Positions 23,738-35,465 of a stretch of DNA of 41,179 bases are shown here, in pieces. The DNA is from an uncultured Pelagibacteraceae bacterium (GTDB taxonomy: Bacteria; Pseudomonadota; Alphaproteobacteria; Pelagibacterales; Pelagibacteraceae): NCBI GenBank assembly GCA_902545555.1, contig CACCGK010000008.1:1-41179 (forward strand). The letters run 5' to 3'. The translations under genes and the position numbers were made by a program. A model generated the notes under the pieces. That model was not told the origin of the DNA and searched no databases. It saw nothing but the letters and a program-made list of their open reading frames with translations. Position 1 is the first letter of the stretch; each line of letters opens with the position of its first letter.

Positions 23738-26116
23738 ATGGACGTTAAAATATCTTTACCGTTACTTCCACTGAGAGACATAGTGGTCTTTCCAAGTATG
23801 GTAATTCCTCTTTTTGTTGGAAGAGATAAGTCAATTTCAGCACTTAATGAAGTAATGAAAAAAGATAAAAAAATTATCTTAGTAACACAAAAAAATTCAG
23901 AAATTGACGACCCTAAGAAAACTGATGTTTTTATGTATGGTTGTGAAGGAAATATTTTACAATTATTAAAATTACCAGATGGCACAGTTAAAGTTTTGGT
24001 TGAGGGTATTAAAAGAGTAAAAATTTTAGATTTTAAAGATAATGAGAAATTTATTACGTGTGATTACGCACACTATAACGATGTTTCACCTAAGGATGAG
24101 GATTTGTTTCCTTTAGCAGCTACAGCTTTAAGAAGATTAGAAAAATTAACATCTATAAATAAAAAAATCTCAAACGAAATCATAAATACAATTAAACAAT
24201 TAAAAGATCCATCACAAATTGCAGATAATATTGCTTCTCATATCACAGCTACTATTTCTGAAAAACAGCAAATATTTGAAACAGTAGATGTAAAGAAAAG
24301 ATTAAACGCGATTATTAAAATAATGGAAAACGAAACGAGTATTATTGGTGTTGAAAAAAGAATTAGAGGTAGAGTAAAAACACAGATGGAGAAAACTCAA
24401 AGAGAGTATTATCTAAACGAGCAACTAAAAGCTATACAAAAAGAACTTGGAGAAATTGAGGACGGCAAAGATGAAACAACTAGTCTAAATAAAGCAATTA
24501 CAAAAGCTAAGATGCCAAAAGAGGTAGAAAAAAAATGCTTACAAGAATTAAAAAAATTAAAAAATATGAGTCCTATGTCTGCAGAAGCGACAGTTGTAAG
24601 AAATTATTTAGATTGGATGACCGAACTCCCTTGGCATAAAAAAAGTGAGGTAGATATTGATTTAAAGAAAGCTTTAGAGATTCTTGATAAAGATCACTTT
24701 GGATTAGAAAAAGTTAAAGAGAGAATAATAGAATTTTTAGCTGTCCAAAAAAGAATGGAAAAAATTAAAGGTCCAATTTTGTGTTTAGTTGGACCTCCAG
24801 GTGTTGGAAAAACCTCATTAGGAAAATCAATTGCAAAAGCTACAAATAGGGAATTTGTTAGAATGTCAGTTGGTGGAATGAGAGATGAAGCAGAAATCCG
24901 TGGCCACAGAAGAACTTATATTGGATCTTTGCCTGGAAAAATTATTCAGATGATGAAAAAAGCTGGAAAAAAAAATCCTTTAATTTTATTAGATGAAATA
25001 GATAAAATTGGAAACGATTATAGAGGAGATCCGTCTTCAGCATTACTAGAAGCTTTAGATCCAGAACAGAACACAACATTCAATGATCATTATCTAGAAG
25101 TTGATTATGATTTATCGGATGTAATGTTTGTAACGACTGCAAATACATTAAATATTTTACCTCCTTTATTAGATAGAATGGAGGTAATAAGGTTAGCAGG
25201 ATACACTGAGGATGAAAAAATCAGTATTGCTAACAAATATTTACTACCAAAACAAATTAAGGATAATGGTGTTAAAGATAATGAAATGAAGTTAGATGAT
25301 AATATTATTAAAGAAGTCATCAGAGGATATACAAAAGAGTCAGGAGTAAGAAACCTCGAAAGAGAAATCTCTAAACTTGCTAGAAAAGTTGTAAAAAAAA
25401 TTGTAGCTGGTGAGGAAAAGGAAGTTGGAATTAATAATAAAAATTTATCTGATTTTTTAGGTGTTCCTAAATTTAAGTTTGGAGAATTAGAGACTGAGAA
25501 TAGAGTAGGTATAGTTACAGGTCTTGCTTGGACTGAGTATGGTGGAGAAATTTTAAAAATTGAAACTGTTACAATGCCAGGAAAAGGAAGAATGCAAATC
25601 ACTGGTAAATTAGGTGATGTTATGCAAGAGTCTGTTAAAGCTGCAAAATCTTTTGTAAGATCAAAATGTTTAGAATACGGAATTATTCCTCCTATTTTTG
25701 AGAAAAAAGATTTTCATATCCATGTTCCTGAAGGAGCAACACCAAAAGATGGTCCATCTGCTGGTATTGGGATGGTAACATCTATCGTCTCTTCAATTAC
25801 CAACATACCAGTGAGAAGAGATTTAGCAATGACAGGAGAAGTAACATTAACAGGTCAAGTTCTACCAATTGGTGGTTTGAAAGAAAAATTATTAGCTGCA
25901 CATAGAGCTGGAATAAAAGAAGTTTTAATTCCAAAAGAAAACGAAAAAGATCTGGTAGATATGCCCAAGAAAATTATAGACGATATCAAGATCACTCCAG
26001 TTGAATATGCTGATCAGGTAATAAAAATAGCTTTAACAAAAGAACTTAAACCTACAGAGTGGGTTGAGGTAGATATATCTAAAAAAGACGATAAATCTCA
26101 AGCTAGTATTCAATAA
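23738..26116 (+). CDS. lon: ATP-dependent protease Lon
   Basis: 792 aa, full length. The N-terminal substrate-binding domain begins [20 protein letters not shown], the family signature. The AAA+ domain has Walker [10 protein letters not shown] near 350 and Walker [11 protein letters not shown] near 415. The protease domain carries the catalytic Ser in [10 protein letters not shown] (near 675) and Lys in [14 protein letters not shown] (near 715), with [11 protein letters not shown] nearby. Lon degrades misfolded and short-lived regulatory proteins in the cytosol. The gene completes the tig-clpP-clpX-lon cluster. In many alphaproteobacteria hupB follows; here tRNA genes follow directly. Confidence 0.98.
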   Translation: MDVKISLPLLPLRDIVVFPSMVIPLFVGRDKSISALNEVMKKDKKIILVTQKNSEIDDPKKTDVFMYGCEGNILQLLKLPDGTVKVLVEGIKRVKILDFKDNEKFITCDYAHYNDVSPKDEDLFPLAATALRRLEKLTSINKKISNEIINTIKQLKDPSQIADNIASHITATISEKQQIFETVDVKKRLNAIIKIMENETSIIGVEKRIRGRVKTQMEKTQREYYLNEQLKAIQKELGEIEDGKDETTSLNKAITKAKMPKEVEKKCLQELKKLKNMSPMSAEATVVRNYLDWMTELPWHKKSEVDIDLKKALEILDKDHFGLEKVKERIIEFLAVQKRMEKIKGPILCLVGPPGVGKTSLGKSIAKATNREFVRMSVGGMRDEAEIRGHRRTYIGSLPGKIIQMMKKAGKKNPLILLDEIDKIGNDYRGDPSSALLEALDPEQNTTFNDHYLEVDYDLSDVMFVTTANTLNILPPLLDRMEVIRLAGYTEDEKISIANKYLLPKQIKDNGVKDNEMKLDDNIIKEVIRGYTKESGVRNLEREISKLARKVVKKIVAGEEKEVGINNKNLSDFLGVPKFKFGELETENRVGIVTGLAWTEYGGEILKIETVTMPGKGRMQITGKLGDVMQESVKAAKSFVRSKCLEYGIIPPIFEKKDFHIHVPEGATPKDGPSAGIGMVTSIVSSITNIPVRRDLAMTGEVTLTGQVLPIGGLKEKLLAAHRAGIKEVLIPKENEKDLVDMPKKIIDDIKITPVEYADQVIKIALTKELKPTEWVEVDISKKDDKSQASIQ

Positions 26117-26123
26117 TAATTAA

Positions 26124-26152
26124 TTTACATTATTTAAGTGTTGATGTAATAA
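26124..26152 (+). promoter_or_regulatory. Possible promoter for tRNA-Val and tRNA-Asp
   Basis: TTTACA (26124-26129; five of six to the -35 consensus) is followed after 17 bases by TAATAA (26147-26152), a weak -10. Transcription would begin around 26159, a few bases before tRNA-Val. Spacing is right but the -10 is poor, and the pair could instead be read through from lon. Confidence 0.4.
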
Positions 26153-26165
26153 ATAGCCTTGTTTT

Positions 26166-26241
26166 GGGCGGTTAGCTCAGTTGGTAGAGCATCTCGTTTA
26201 CACCGAGGGGGTCAAAGGTTCGAGTCCTTTACTGCCCACCA
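26166..26241 (+). tRNA. tRNA-Val (anticodon UAC)
   Basis: A 76-nt cloverleaf with encoded CCA. Acceptor GGGCGGT pairs with ACTGCCC (26231-26237, one G-U-type or mismatched pair tolerated), discriminator A. The D arm is GCTCAGTTGGTAGAGC, the anticodon stem TCTCG/CGAGG holds loop TTTACAC with anticodon TAC, and the T arm is AAAGG-TTCGAGT-CCTTT. It precedes tRNA-Asp by 12 bases. Confidence 0.97.
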
Positions 26242-26253
26242 AAACATAAAAGT

Positions 26254-26330
26254 GGGGGTGTAGCTCAGTTGGTTAGAGCGATCGCCTGTCACGCGATAGG
26301 TCGAGGGTTCGAGTCCCTTCACTCCCGCCA
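26254..26330 (+). tRNA. tRNA-Asp (anticodon GUC)
   Basis: A 77-nt cloverleaf with encoded CCA. Acceptor GGGGGTG pairs with CACTCCC, followed by discriminator G, as is usual for tRNA-Asp. The anticodon stem ATCGC/GCGAT carries loop CTGTCAC with anticodon GTC, and the T loop is TTCGAGT. It is 12 bases after tRNA-Val and 87 bases before nuoA, and is probably co-transcribed with tRNA-Val. Confidence 0.97.
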
Positions 26331-26417
26331 CTTTTCCGCATTTTTTTATGTTAATATTAATAAAAATGTGACGTATCAGCCCTTCAACAACAGATAAAAA
26401 CTGATATATAGATTTCC

Positions 26418-26786
26418 ATGTTATCTGATTTTTTAAAAGATTACTTACCAATAATAATATTTTTAGTATTAGCTCTTGGGATAAGTTGTGCTTTTGTTGT
26501 TGTAAACTTTATTCTATCACCAAAAAAACCTGATCCTGAAAAACTTTCAGCTTATGAGTGTGGTTTTGAACCTTTTGAGGATTCAAGAATGGAATTTGAT
26601 GTGAGATTTTATTTAGTTGCAATTCTATTTATTATTTTTGATTTAGAGATAGCATTTTTATTTCCATGGGCAATATCTCTTGGAAATATTGGATTATTAG
26701 GTTTTTCATCAATGATGATTTTTTTGTTCATACTTACAATAGGTTTTATTTATGAATGGAAAAAAGGTGCTTTAGACTGGGAATAA
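26418..26786 (+). CDS. nuoA: NADH-quinone oxidoreductase subunit A
   Basis: 122 aa with three membrane helices (about 10-32, 64-86, 92-113). The signature [20 protein letters not shown] and the following [22 protein letters not shown] are diagnostic of NuoA/ND3. The subunit lies at the junction between the peripheral and membrane arms near the quinone site. It is the first gene of a fourteen-gene nuo run. The 87-base gap before it holds only AT-rich sequence; a TATATA at 26405-26410 would imply an almost leaderless transcript, so the promoter is not settled. Confidence 0.97.
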   Translation: MLSDFLKDYLPIIIFLVLALGISCAFVVVNFILSPKKPDPEKLSAYECGFEPFEDSRMEFDVRFYLVAILFIIFDLEIAFLFPWAISLGNIGLLGFSSMMIFLFILTIGFIYEWKKGALDWE

Positions 26787-26801
26787 AAATTATAAATCAC
26801 A

Positions 26802-27317
26802 ATGAATAATAAAATAGATCAAGTTCCTGAGGAATTTAAACAACTTGCAGAAGATTTTAGTAAGAATGGATTTATAACAACTTCTCTTGATAATTTAATT
26901 AACTGGTCAAGATCAGGATCACTTCATTGGATGACTTTTGGTTTAGCTTGTTGTGCTGTTGAAATGATGCAAACAGCTATGCCGAGATATGATTTAGAAA
27001 GATTTGGAGCAGCTCCACGAGGTTCCCCAAGACAATCAGATGTTATGATAGTTGCAGGAACTTTGACAAATAAAATGGCACCAGCTTTAAGAAAAGTTTA
27101 TGATCAGATGCCAGAACCAAGATATGTGATTTCAATGGGTAGTTGCGCAAATGGTGGTGGATATTATCATTATTCATATTCAGTTGTTAGAGGTTGTGAT
27201 CGAATTGTTCCAGTGGATGTTTATGTACCAGGATGTCCTCCATCAGCAGAGGCATTGTTATATGGAATACTGCAATTACAAAAAAAAATTAGAAAAAAAG
27301 GATCTTTTATTAGATAG
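26802..27317 (+). CDS. nuoB: NADH-quinone oxidoreductase subunit B
   Basis: 171 aa. It carries the N2 [4Fe-4S] cluster: the adjacent cysteines in [11 protein letters not shown], a third in [15 protein letters not shown] and a fourth in [17 protein letters not shown]2 is the last cluster before quinone. The soluble peripheral-arm subunit contacts NuoD, H and I. It follows nuoA by 15 bases and its stop is two bases before nuoC. Confidence 0.98.
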   Translation: MNNKIDQVPEEFKQLAEDFSKNGFITTSLDNLINWSRSGSLHWMTFGLACCAVEMMQTAMPRYDLERFGAAPRGSPRQSDVMIVAGTLTNKMAPALRKVYDQMPEPRYVISMGSCANGGGYYHYSYSVVRGCDRIVPVDVYVPGCPPSAEALLYGILQLQKKIRKKGSFIR

Positions 27318-27319
27318 TT

Positions 27320-27925
27320 ATGAAAAGTTTAGAAGACCTAGAAAAAAAAATTAATTCTGAGTTAACTACCAAAATTAACAATACAGAAATTAAACACAAC
27401 CAAATTTATATTGAAACAGACAAAGAAGACATTATTGATGTTGCTGTATTTTTAAAAACAAATGAAGATACTAAATTTAGACAACTAATAGATATAACAG
27501 TTGTTGATTACCCAGAACAAAATCAAAGGTTTGAAGTAGTATACTTGTTTTTAAGTCATGAATTTAATCAAAGATTGATTGTAAAATATTCAATTGCCGA
27601 AAATGAAGTTATTCCATCGTTAACTAGTATTTTTCCATCTGCAAACTGGATGGAGAGAGAGGTTTTTGATATGTATGGTGTATCTTTTAAAGATCATCCT
27701 GATTTAAGAAGAATACTGACTGATTATGGATTTGAAGGCCATCCATTAAGAAAAGATTTTCCATTAACGGGTCACTCAGAAGTTAGATATAGCGAAGATC
27801 AAAAAAAAGTTATTAGCGAACCAGTAAAGCTTGAACAAAATTATAGAAATTTCGATTACGAAAGTCCTTGGGAAGGAACAAAATACATTAAAGAAGAAAT
27901 TGAGAATAATGACAAAAAAAATTAA
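27320..27925 (+). CDS. nuoC: NADH-quinone oxidoreductase subunit C
   Basis: 201 aa, the 30-kDa subunit. The family signature is [24 protein letters not shown], followed by [14 protein letters not shown] and the C-terminal [17 protein letters not shown] segment that typifies alphaproteobacterial and mitochondrial forms. It is a separate gene, not fused to nuoD as in E. coli. Its 3' end overlaps the nuoD start by 17 bases. Confidence 0.97.
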   Translation: MKSLEDLEKKINSELTTKINNTEIKHNQIYIETDKEDIIDVAVFLKTNEDTKFRQLIDITVVDYPEQNQRFEVVYLFLSHEFNQRLIVKYSIAENEVIPSLTSIFPSANWMEREVFDMYGVSFKDHPDLRRILTDYGFEGHPLRKDFPLTGHSEVRYSEDQKKVISEPVKLEQNYRNFDYESPWEGTKYIKEEIENNDKKN

Positions 27926-29084
27926 AAATTTAAATTTAAATTTTGGCCCTCAGCATCCTGCGGCTCATGGTGTTCTTAGATTAATCTTAGAGTTAGATGG
28001 TGAAGTAGTTGAAAAAGCAGATCCTCACATCGGTTTACTTCATAGAGGAACAGAAAAACTTATCGAAAATAAAACTTATATGCAGGCAGTTCCTTATTTT
28101 GATCGTTTAGATTATGTTGCTCCTATGAATCAGGAGCATGCTTTCGCGCTAGCTGTCGAAAAAGTACTTAAAATAGATGTACCAATTAGAGCGCAATACA
28201 TAAGAGTAATATTTTGTGAGATTGGGCGAATTTTAAGTCATATTTTAAATGTTACAACTCAAGCTCTTGATGTAGGGGCATTAACACCTTCTCTTTGGGG
28301 TTTTGAGGAACGGGAAACTCTAATGACGTTTTATGAGAGAGCTTCAGGGTCAAGACTTCATGCAAATTATTTTAGAGCAGGAGGTGTTCATCAAGATTTG
28401 CCAAAAGGTTTAGAAGAAGATATTGCAAAATTTTGTGAAACGTTTCCGAAAATAATTAACGATTTAGAAAGTTTGTTAACTGATAATAGAATCTTTAAAC
28501 AAAGAAATGTCGATATAGGAGTAGTCACAAAAGAAGATGCCTTAGATTATTCTTTTTCAGGAGTTATGATTAGAGGCTCAGGTGTTCCATGGGACCTAAG
28601 AAAATCTCAGCCTTATGATTGCTATGAAAGTTTAGACTTTAAAATTCCAGTTGGAAAAAATGGAGATTGTTACGACAGATATTTATGCAGAATTGAAGAA
28701 ATGAAAGAAAGTGTTTCAATTATCAAACAATGTCTAGCTAAAATGGAAAAGGGTCCAATTAAATCATTAGATGGTAAGATTAGCCCTCCACCTAAGGCAG
28801 AAATCAAACAATCAATGGAAGCTTTAATACATCATTTTAAACTTTTCACAGAGGGTTATAGAGTTCCAAAAGATGAAATTTATACAGCTGTTGAGGCGCC
28901 AAAAGGAGAATTTGGTGTTTACTTAATATCTGATGGATCAAGTAAACCTTACAAATGTAAAATAAGAGCACCAGGGTTTTCACATTTACAATCAATGGAT
29001 TATCTAATCAAAGGTCATATGTTAGCAGATGTCCCTGCGGTATTAGGTTCTTTAGATATTGTTTTTGGTGAGGTAGACAGATGA
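27909..29084 (+). CDS. nuoD: NADH-quinone oxidoreductase subunit D
   Basis: 391 aa from ATG 27909 ([20 protein letters not shown]). The frame is open to 27831, but that extension lies wholly inside nuoC and is not family-like. The 49-kDa signature [13 protein letters not shown] and [12 protein letters not shown] are intact; His and Tyr residues here form the quinone-head site. The C-terminus ([12 protein letters not shown]) is conserved. The stop overlaps nuoE by four bases (ATGA). Confidence 0.98.
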   Translation: MTKKIKNLNLNFGPQHPAAHGVLRLILELDGEVVEKADPHIGLLHRGTEKLIENKTYMQAVPYFDRLDYVAPMNQEHAFALAVEKVLKIDVPIRAQYIRVIFCEIGRILSHILNVTTQALDVGALTPSLWGFEERETLMTFYERASGSRLHANYFRAGGVHQDLPKGLEEDIAKFCETFPKIINDLESLLTDNRIFKQRNVDIGVVTKEDALDYSFSGVMIRGSGVPWDLRKSQPYDCYESLDFKIPVGKNGDCYDRYLCRIEEMKESVSIIKQCLAKMEKGPIKSLDGKISPPPKAEIKQSMEALIHHFKLFTEGYRVPKDEIYTAVEAPKGEFGVYLISDGSSKPYKCKIRAPGFSHLQSMDYLIKGHMLADVPAVLGSLDIVFGEVDR

Positions 29085-29689
29085 GTTTAAGAAGACCCGC
29101 TAAAGAGCAGCCAGAAAGTTTTGAATTTAATGCTTCATCATTAGAAGCTGCAAATGTTATTGTTGCAAAATATCCTGAAGGTAAACAGCAAAGTGCTGTG
29201 ATGGCTTTGCTTTATATTGCTCAAAAACAAAATGATAATTGGATACCATTAGCTGCAATGAAGTACATCGCTAAGTTTTTAGATATGCCTTATATTAAAG
29301 TTTATGAGGTGGCCACTTTTTATACAATGTATAATTTAGCACCTGTAGGCAAATACTTTGTTCAAGTATGCACAACAACACCCTGCATGATAAGAGGTGC
29401 AAATCAATTAGTTGAGGCATGTAAGGAAAAAATTTCTGAAAATGAGTGTGAATTATCTAATGATAAGAGCTGTTCTTGGATGGAAGTTGAATGTTTAGGA
29501 GCATGTGTCAATGCTCCAATGATGCAAATTAATGATGATTATTTTGAAGATTTAGACAAACAAAAAACTTTAGATATTTTAGATAAAATTTTAAATGGAG
29601 AAACTCCAAAACCTGGTTCGTATAGAGGAAGAGTAAATAATGAACCAGAAAATAACAGGAAAACCTTAATGGATTTAAAAAATGCTTAA
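29081..29689 (+). CDS. nuoE: NADH-quinone oxidoreductase subunit E
   Basis: 202 aa, the 24-kDa subunit. The thioredoxin-like domain binds the N1a [2Fe-2S] cluster through [10 protein letters not shown] and [11 protein letters not shown]. The N-terminal helical part ([18 protein letters not shown]) is typical. The protein ends KNA, and its last bases overlap nuoF by eight bases in an ATGCTTAA junction. It works in the NADH-dehydrogenase module with NuoF and NuoG. Confidence 0.97.
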   Translation: MSLRRPAKEQPESFEFNASSLEAANVIVAKYPEGKQQSAVMALLYIAQKQNDNWIPLAAMKYIAKFLDMPYIKVYEVATFYTMYNLAPVGKYFVQVCTTTPCMIRGANQLVEACKEKISENECELSNDKSCSWMEVECLGACVNAPMMQINDDYFEDLDKQKTLDILDKILNGETPKPGSYRGRVNNEPENNRKTLMDLKNA

Positions 29690-31013
29690 AGATCAAGATA
29701 GAATTTTTCAAAATTTATATAATGATAAAGGCTCAGATGTAACTTCATCACAAGAGAGAGGTGATTGGGTAAATACAAAAGAAATTACTGACAAAGGAAG
29801 AGACTGGATAATTAACGAAATTAAAGAATCTCAATTAAGAGGTAGAGGTGGGGCAGGATTTCCTACAGGTTTGAAATGGTCATTTGCACCAAAAGAAGTT
29901 GGATCCAGACCACATTACTTAGTTATTAACGGAGATGAGTCTGAACCAGGAACTTGTAAAGATAGAGATATTTTAAGATTTGAACCTCACAAGTTAATAG
30001 AAGGTTGTTTAATAGCATCTTATGCAGTGCAAGCACATGTTTGTTATATTTACATAAGAGGAGAATATTTTGTTGATGGTCAAAAACTTCAAACTGCAAT
30101 AGATGAAGCTTATGAGAAAAAACTCTTAGGTAAAAATGCAGCAGGTACTGGTTGGGATTTAGATATTTATATCCATTATGGTGCTGGTGCATATATTTGT
30201 GGAGAGGAAACAGCTTTATTAGAGAGTATTGAAGGTAAAAAAGGACAACCAAGATTAAAACCACCATTCCCTGCTTTAATTGGTCTTTATGGATGTCCAA
30301 CAATCATTAACAATGTAGAAACTATAGCTGTAGTCCCAACAATTCTTAGAAGAGGTGGAAAATGGTTTGCTTCTCTTGGAAGAGAAAAAAATACAGGGAC
30401 GAAAATATTTTGTATATCTGGAAATGTAAATACACCGTGCAATGTTGAGGAAGAAATGAACATTCCTTTAAAAGAATTAATAGAAGTTCATGCTGGCGGC
30501 GTAATTGGTGGATGGGAAAATTTACAGGCTGTAATACCTGGAGGTTCTTCAATGCCTCTAATTCCAAAAGAGAAATGTGAAACATTAACTATGGATTTTG
30601 ACTCACTTATGGCAGAGAAAAGTGGTTTAGGAACAGCAGGCATAGTTGTCATTAATAAAGATCAGGACATAATTAAATGCATGGCAAGAATAGCAAGATT
30701 TTATAAACATGAAAGCTGTGGACAATGTACACCATGTAGAGAAGGTTCCGGTTGGATGTGGAGAATGCTTGAGAGAATGGCAAAAGGAGACGCAACCAAA
30801 GATGAGGTGGACATGCTAGGAGATGTTACAAATCAAATAGCAGGACACACTATTTGCGCATTTGGGGAAGGTTCATCCTGGCCAGTTCAAGGATTACTTA
30901 GACATTTTAAAAAAGAAATTGAGAACAGAAATAATTTGGATCCTATTGTTCAAAAGAAAAACAATATTCCTTATTTAGTAGATCAACATTTATTAGATAA
31001 AAAAAATGCTTAA
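29682..31013 (+). CDS. nuoF: NADH-quinone oxidoreductase subunit F (NADH- and FMN-binding)
   Basis: 443 aa, the 51-kDa subunit. The FMN/NADH region reads [15 protein letters not shown] and later [19 protein letters not shown]; the N3 [4Fe-4S] cluster is bound by [15 protein letters not shown] and a later Cys in [11 protein letters not shown]. It oxidises NADH and passes electrons to the cluster chain. The start overlaps nuoE, and its own end overlaps nuoG, by the same eight-base ATGCTTAA arrangement. Confidence 0.98.
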   Translation: MLKDQDRIFQNLYNDKGSDVTSSQERGDWVNTKEITDKGRDWIINEIKESQLRGRGGAGFPTGLKWSFAPKEVGSRPHYLVINGDESEPGTCKDRDILRFEPHKLIEGCLIASYAVQAHVCYIYIRGEYFVDGQKLQTAIDEAYEKKLLGKNAAGTGWDLDIYIHYGAGAYICGEETALLESIEGKKGQPRLKPPFPALIGLYGCPTIINNVETIAVVPTILRRGGKWFASLGREKNTGTKIFCISGNVNTPCNVEEEMNIPLKELIEVHAGGVIGGWENLQAVIPGGSSMPLIPKEKCETLTMDFDSLMAEKSGLGTAGIVVINKDQDIIKCMARIARFYKHESCGQCTPCREGSGWMWRMLERMAKGDATKDEVDMLGDVTNQIAGHTICAFGEGSSWPVQGLLRHFKKEIENRNNLDPIVQKKNNIPYLVDQHLLDKKNA

Positions 31014-33033
31014 ATTAAAAGTAAATGAAATCGAAGTTGAAGTTGAAGAAGGTTTGACTGTCCTTCAAGCTTGTGAAAAAGCTGGAGTGGAAATTCCAAG
31101 ATTCTGTTACCATGAAAAATTATCGATAGCAGGTAATTGTAGAATGTGTTTAGTTGAAATGGAAAAATCTCCTAAACCAATTGCTTCGTGCGCTATGCCA
31201 GCTGCAGAGGGTATGAATATTAAAACAAATACTGCTTTAGTAGAAAAAGCTCGTAAGGGAGTGATGGAATTTTTATTAGCCAATCATCCCCTAGATTGTC
31301 CAGTATGTGATCAAGGTGGTGAATGCGATCTTCAAGATCAATCAATGTACTATGGAGTAGACAAATCAAGATTTAAAGAAAATAAAAGAGCTGTTCCTGA
31401 AAAAAATATGGGACCATTAATTAAAACTCAAATGACAAGATGTATTCACTGTACGAGATGTGTGAGATTTGCAACGGAAGTTGCTGGAGTTCCAGAGCTT
31501 GGTGCTATTGGAAGAGGTGAAGATATGCAAATTACAACTTATCTAGAGCAATCAATGCAATCTGAATTGTCTGCTAACGTTGTAGATTTATGTCCGGTAG
31601 GAGCCCTAACATCAAAACCTTATGTGTTTGAAGCTAGACCATGGGAACTAAAGAAAACTGAAACAATTGATGTAATGGATGCAATTGGATCAAATGTAAG
31701 AGTAGATACATATGATTGGGAAGTCAAAAGGGTACTTCCAATTATAAATGAAGATATCAATGAGGAATGGATCTCAGACAAAACAAGATATGCTTGTGAC
31801 GGTCTTCTACATCAAAGATTAGATACTCCATTTATCAAATACAATGGCAAATTTGAAAAGGCCTCATGGAGTGAGGTGTATAAAATAATTAAATCTAAAT
31901 TTGAAAACACATCTAAAGAAAAAATTTGTGGTTTTGTTGGTGATTTAACCAATATGGAGACTAGTTATATTTTTAAAGAATTTTTTGATCGAACAATTGA
32001 TACTAAAAATTACGAGTCAAGATCTGATAACAGATTTATAAATACTTCAAAAAGAGAAAACTACTTATTTAATTCTTCTATAAATGGCATTGAAGAGGCA
32101 GATTTAATTTTTATAGCAGGTTCAAACCCAAGATATGAAGCAACTATTTTAAATGCTAGAATTAGAAAAGCTTACTTAAACAATAATACAAAAATTATTT
32201 CACTTAATAATGTTGGTGATTTAACTTATCCTTATCAAAGTTTAGATGGTCAAACGCAAACTTTAAATAATATTCTTGAGGGAAATCACGATATATCTAA
32301 AGAAATTATAAATTCAAAAAAACCAATAATCATTATTGGTGAGTCTATACTTAGATTAAAGTCTTCAGATTTTTTGTTTAATAAAATGAAAGAATTTTTA
32401 TCAAAAAATAATAAAATTTCAGATGAATGGAATTCTTTAAATATTTTATCAACAGATGCAGCAACAGTAGGAAATTTTGACCTTGGATTAATTAATAATG
32501 AAAATAATTTAATAAGTGATTTAAAAGAACATAAATTTGATATTGTTTATCTTGTAGGTCAAGACAATTTAGAATTTGATAAAAAAGATGAATTTATAAT
32601 TTATCAAGGTAGCCATGGTGACAAAGGTGCTGAGTCCGCTGATATTATTTTACCAGGTTCTGCATATACTGAACAAGATGGATACTTTACCAATCTAGAG
32701 GGAAAAATTCAAAAAGCCTACAAAGCATCATATCCACCAGGCGAAGCAAAAGAAGATTGGCAAATAATAAACGAACTTGCTGAAGTTATGAATAGTAGAA
32801 AATTATTTAATGATAAAGATGAATTAGAAAGCAGCATGTTTAATTATTTAAATTTACAAAAGGAAAAACAGGTAAATGACATTAATAATTCTACTAATGG
32901 GTTTCAAAATGAAACTTTAATAATCAAAGTTAAAGATTATTATTTTTCGAATGTTATTGCAAGATCATCAAAAACGATGGTTGAATGTAATAACTCTAAA
33001 TTAAATCTAAAATCAACAGGTACAGAAGGTTAA
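31006..33033 (+). CDS. nuoG: NADH-quinone oxidoreductase subunit G
   Basis: 675 aa, the 75-kDa subunit. The N-terminal ferredoxin domain binds N1b through [15 protein letters not shown] and CAMPA; the His-Cys ligated N5 region is [18 protein letters not shown], and N4 follows in [12 protein letters not shown] with a distal [12 protein letters not shown]. The rest is a degenerate molybdopterin-oxidoreductase domain, shorter and more variable in its second half. It is translationally coupled to nuoF. Confidence 0.97.
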   Translation: MLKLKVNEIEVEVEEGLTVLQACEKAGVEIPRFCYHEKLSIAGNCRMCLVEMEKSPKPIASCAMPAAEGMNIKTNTALVEKARKGVMEFLLANHPLDCPVCDQGGECDLQDQSMYYGVDKSRFKENKRAVPEKNMGPLIKTQMTRCIHCTRCVRFATEVAGVPELGAIGRGEDMQITTYLEQSMQSELSANVVDLCPVGALTSKPYVFEARPWELKKTETIDVMDAIGSNVRVDTYDWEVKRVLPIINEDINEEWISDKTRYACDGLLHQRLDTPFIKYNGKFEKASWSEVYKIIKSKFENTSKEKICGFVGDLTNMETSYIFKEFFDRTIDTKNYESRSDNRFINTSKRENYLFNSSINGIEEADLIFIAGSNPRYEATILNARIRKAYLNNNTKIISLNNVGDLTYPYQSLDGQTQTLNNILEGNHDISKEIINSKKPIIIIGESILRLKSSDFLFNKMKEFLSKNNKISDEWNSLNILSTDAATVGNFDLGLINNENNLISDLKEHKFDIVYLVGQDNLEFDKKDEFIIYQGSHGDKGAESADIILPGSAYTEQDGYFTNLEGKIQKAYKASYPPGEAKEDWQIINELAEVMNSRKLFNDKDELESSMFNYLNLQKEKQVNDINNSTNGFQNETLIIKVKDYYFSNVIARSSKTMVECNNSKLNLKSTGTEG

Positions 33034-33034
33034 T

Positions 33035-34033
33035 ATGGAATACTTGAGCATAGTTTTTCAAGAGGTTTATAAGATTTTATTCTTATTAGTTCCTGTTCTT
33101 GTTTCTGTAGCAATGATTGTTTGGCTAGATAGAAGAGTTTGGGCTTTTGTTCAAAAAAGACAAGGACCTAACGTTGTTGGTCCGTTTGGCTTATTACAAT
33201 CTTTAGCAGATGCTTTAAAATATATATTTAAAGAAATCATTATTCCATCTAGCTCAAACAAAGTAATTTTTATATTGGCTCCAATAGTCACGATGACTTT
33301 AGCTTTAATCGCTTGGGCTGTAATCCCATTTAGTGCAACTCAGGTTTTGGCTGATATTAATGTTGGAATACTTTATTTATTTGCCGTTTCTTCACTAGGT
33401 GTCTATGGAATAATCATGGGCGGGTGGGCATCAAACTCCAAATATCCTTTTCTAGGAGCAATTCGTTCTGCTGCTCAAATGGTATCTTATGAAGTATCAA
33501 TTGGGGTAATAATTATAAATGTTTTACTTTGTGTTGGTTCATTAAACTTAAACGACATCGTTATTGCTCAACAAAATATGTGGTTTGTAATTCCATTATT
33601 TCCAATGTTTGTAATATTCTTTATTTCCGCTTTAGCTGAAACTAACAGACCACCTTTTGATTTACCGGAGGCAGAAGCAGAGTTGGTTGCTGGTTATCAA
33701 ACAGAATATTCAGGAATGATGTATGCAATGTTTTGGTTAGGTGAATATGCAAATATTTTATTGATGTGTGCAATGGGAGCAATATTATTTTTAGGTGGTT
33801 GGATGTCCCCAATTGATGTTTATCCATTTACATTAGTTCCAGGTGCAATATGGTTAATATTAAAAATTCTTCTTCTATTCATCCTTTTTGCTTTAGTTAA
33901 GGCGATAGTACCAAGATATAGATACGACCAATTAATGAGACTTGGTTGGAAAGTTTTTCTTCCTCTTTCTTTAACTTGGGTGGTATTAACAGCTAGCTAT
34001 TTATTTTATTTTAACCTTTTACCTGTGAATTAA
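33035..34033 (+). CDS. nuoH: NADH-quinone oxidoreductase subunit H
   Basis: 332 aa with eight membrane helices. Signatures include [23 protein letters not shown] and [21 protein letters not shown], the latter holding the acidic residues near the quinone channel. It links the quinone site to the proton-pumping arm. It starts one base after the nuoG stop and ends two bases before nuoI. Confidence 0.98.
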   Translation: MEYLSIVFQEVYKILFLLVPVLVSVAMIVWLDRRVWAFVQKRQGPNVVGPFGLLQSLADALKYIFKEIIIPSSSNKVIFILAPIVTMTLALIAWAVIPFSATQVLADINVGILYLFAVSSLGVYGIIMGGWASNSKYPFLGAIRSAAQMVSYEVSIGVIIINVLLCVGSLNLNDIVIAQQNMWFVIPLFPMFVIFFISALAETNRPPFDLPEAEAELVAGYQTEYSGMMYAMFWLGEYANILLMCAMGAILFLGGWMSPIDVYPFTLVPGAIWLILKILLLFILFALVKAIVPRYRYDQLMRLGWKVFLPLSLTWVVLTASYLFYFNLLPVN

Positions 34034-34035
34034 TA

Positions 34036-34521
34036 ATGAAGATTACAAGATTTTTTAAAACAATATTAATGACAGATTTCATTGGCGGTTTGTTAATTGC
34101 TATTAAAGAATTATTTAAACCAAAAAAAACAATTAATTACCCTTTTGAAAAAGGTAAAATAAGTCCTCGTTTTAGAGGTGAGCATGCTTTGAGAAGATAT
34201 CCAAACGGAGAAGAAAGATGTATTGCTTGCAAATTATGTGAAGCAGTATGTCCTGCTCAAGCAATAACTATCGAGTCAGCTGCGAGAGAAGATGGAAGTA
34301 GAAAGACTACACGTTACGATATTGACATGATGAAATGTATTTACTGTGGTCTATGTGAAGAATCGTGCCCTGTAGATGCAATCGTACAAGGTCCAAATTT
34401 TGAATTTTCAACAGAAACAAGAGAAGAACTTTATTACACTAAAGAAAAGTTATTAGATAATGGCGACAGATGGGAGAATGTTTTGGAGGCTAATATTAAA
34501 GCTGACAATATCCATAGATAA
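34036..34521 (+). CDS. nuoI: NADH-quinone oxidoreductase subunit I
   Basis: 161 aa. The two 4Fe-4S ferredoxin motifs [15 protein letters not shown] and [15 protein letters not shown] bind N6a and N6b, which carry electrons to N2. The N-terminal amphipathic helices and the [16 protein letters not shown] segment match the family. It is a peripheral-arm subunit resting on the membrane arm. Confidence 0.98.
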   Translation: MKITRFFKTILMTDFIGGLLIAIKELFKPKKTINYPFEKGKISPRFRGEHALRRYPNGEERCIACKLCEAVCPAQAITIESAAREDGSRKTTRYDIDMMKCIYCGLCEESCPVDAIVQGPNFEFSTETREELYYTKEKLLDNGDRWENVLEANIKADNIHR

Positions 34522-34526
34522 ATAAA

Positions 34527-35159
34527 ATGATTGCACATGCTATTTTCTTTTATACATTTTCAATAATTGCTGTTGTTTCAGCTATAATGGTAACAGCCTC
34601 TAAAAATACTGTTCATTCAGTATTTTTCTTAATTCTTGATTTCATAAGTATCTCTTGTCTTTTCATAATGATTGGTGCTGAATTCTTGGGAATGATAATG
34701 CTAATTGTTTATGTTGGAGCTGTAGCGGTTTTGTTTTTATTTGTAGTGATGATGTTAAATGTAGCACAACAGAAAAATCAATGGTTTACGGGTCAAGCAA
34801 CCTCAAAACATATCCCAGTTGGTCTAATTATAAGTACATTAATTTTCTTTGAAATTATAATTGTAATAGGTGGTTGGAAATATAAACCAGAAATTTTTGA
34901 TATTAATAATTCACTTGCTAGTACAAGTGTAAGTAATACCCATTCATTAGGTCAAGTTTTATATACTGATTATATCCACGTATTTCAAATTAGTGGAATG
35001 ATCCTTTTAGTTGCCATGGTAGGGGCCATAGTATTAACTTTTAGACAAAGATCAGGTGTTAAAAAACAAAGTTATATCAAGCAAATATCCAGAGAAAGAG
35101 CAGAAGGTGTTGAGGTTCTAGAGGTTCAAAGTAATAAAGGAGTTAAAATAGATGACTGA
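34527..35159 (+). CDS. nuoJ: NADH-quinone oxidoreductase subunit J
   Basis: 210 aa with five membrane helices. The ND6 signature [20 protein letters not shown], containing the pi-bulge helix region, is clear, and [14 protein letters not shown] closes the last helix. A hydrophilic tail follows. The stop overlaps nuoK by eight bases. Confidence 0.96.
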   Translation: MIAHAIFFYTFSIIAVVSAIMVTASKNTVHSVFFLILDFISISCLFIMIGAEFLGMIMLIVYVGAVAVLFLFVVMMLNVAQQKNQWFTGQATSKHIPVGLIISTLIFFEIIIVIGGWKYKPEIFDINNSLASTSVSNTHSLGQVLYTDYIHVFQISGMILLVAMVGAIVLTFRQRSGVKKQSYIKQISRERAEGVEVLEVQSNKGVKIDD

Positions 35160-35463
35160 GATAGGTTTAGGACATTATTTAACTCTAGGTGCTGTGATTT
35201 TCTCAATTGGAATCATTGGTATTTTTCTAAACAGAAAGAACATCATTGTTATATTAATGAGTATTGAATTGATATTACTTGCTGTAAATATCAATTTAGT
35301 TGCTTTTTCTATTTATTTAGGAGATTTGGCAGGACAAGTCTTTACTTTATTCATTCTTACTGTTGCAGCAGCAGAAGCAGCTATTGGATTAGCAATCATT
35401 GTCGTGTATTTCAGAAACTCTGGAACAATACGAGTTGAAGAAATAGATAAGTTAAAAGGATAA
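35152..35463 (+). CDS. nuoK: NADH-quinone oxidoreductase subunit K
   Basis: 103 aa with three helices. The ND4L signature is [26 protein letters not shown], including the conserved membrane Glu in MSIE; a second Glu lies in [13 protein letters not shown]. Both take part in the proton path. It ends two bases before nuoL. Confidence 0.97.
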   Translation: MTEIGLGHYLTLGAVIFSIGIIGIFLNRKNIIVILMSIELILLAVNINLVAFSIYLGDLAGQVFTLFILTVAAAEAAIGLAIIVVYFRNSGTIRVEEIDKLKG

Positions 35464-35465
35464 CC

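Noticed and set aside
25105..25602. 165-codon minus-strand open frame inside lon
   Set aside because: Lies entirely opposite the conserved ATPase and protease regions of lon; a shadow caused by codon bias.
26212..26451. 79-codon minus-strand open frame across tRNA genes
   Set aside because: It translates the complement of tRNA-Val and tRNA-Asp; the GLEPSTYRVTGDRSNQLSYTP-like peptides are well-known tRNA-antisense artefacts.
27831..27908. Longer start for nuoD
   Set aside because: The region is nuoC coding sequence in another frame; homologous NuoD proteins start just before the GPQHPAAH motif.
29926..30303. Minus-strand open frame inside nuoF
   Set aside because: His/Leu/Tyr-rich shadow of the plus-strand gene with no plausible domain.
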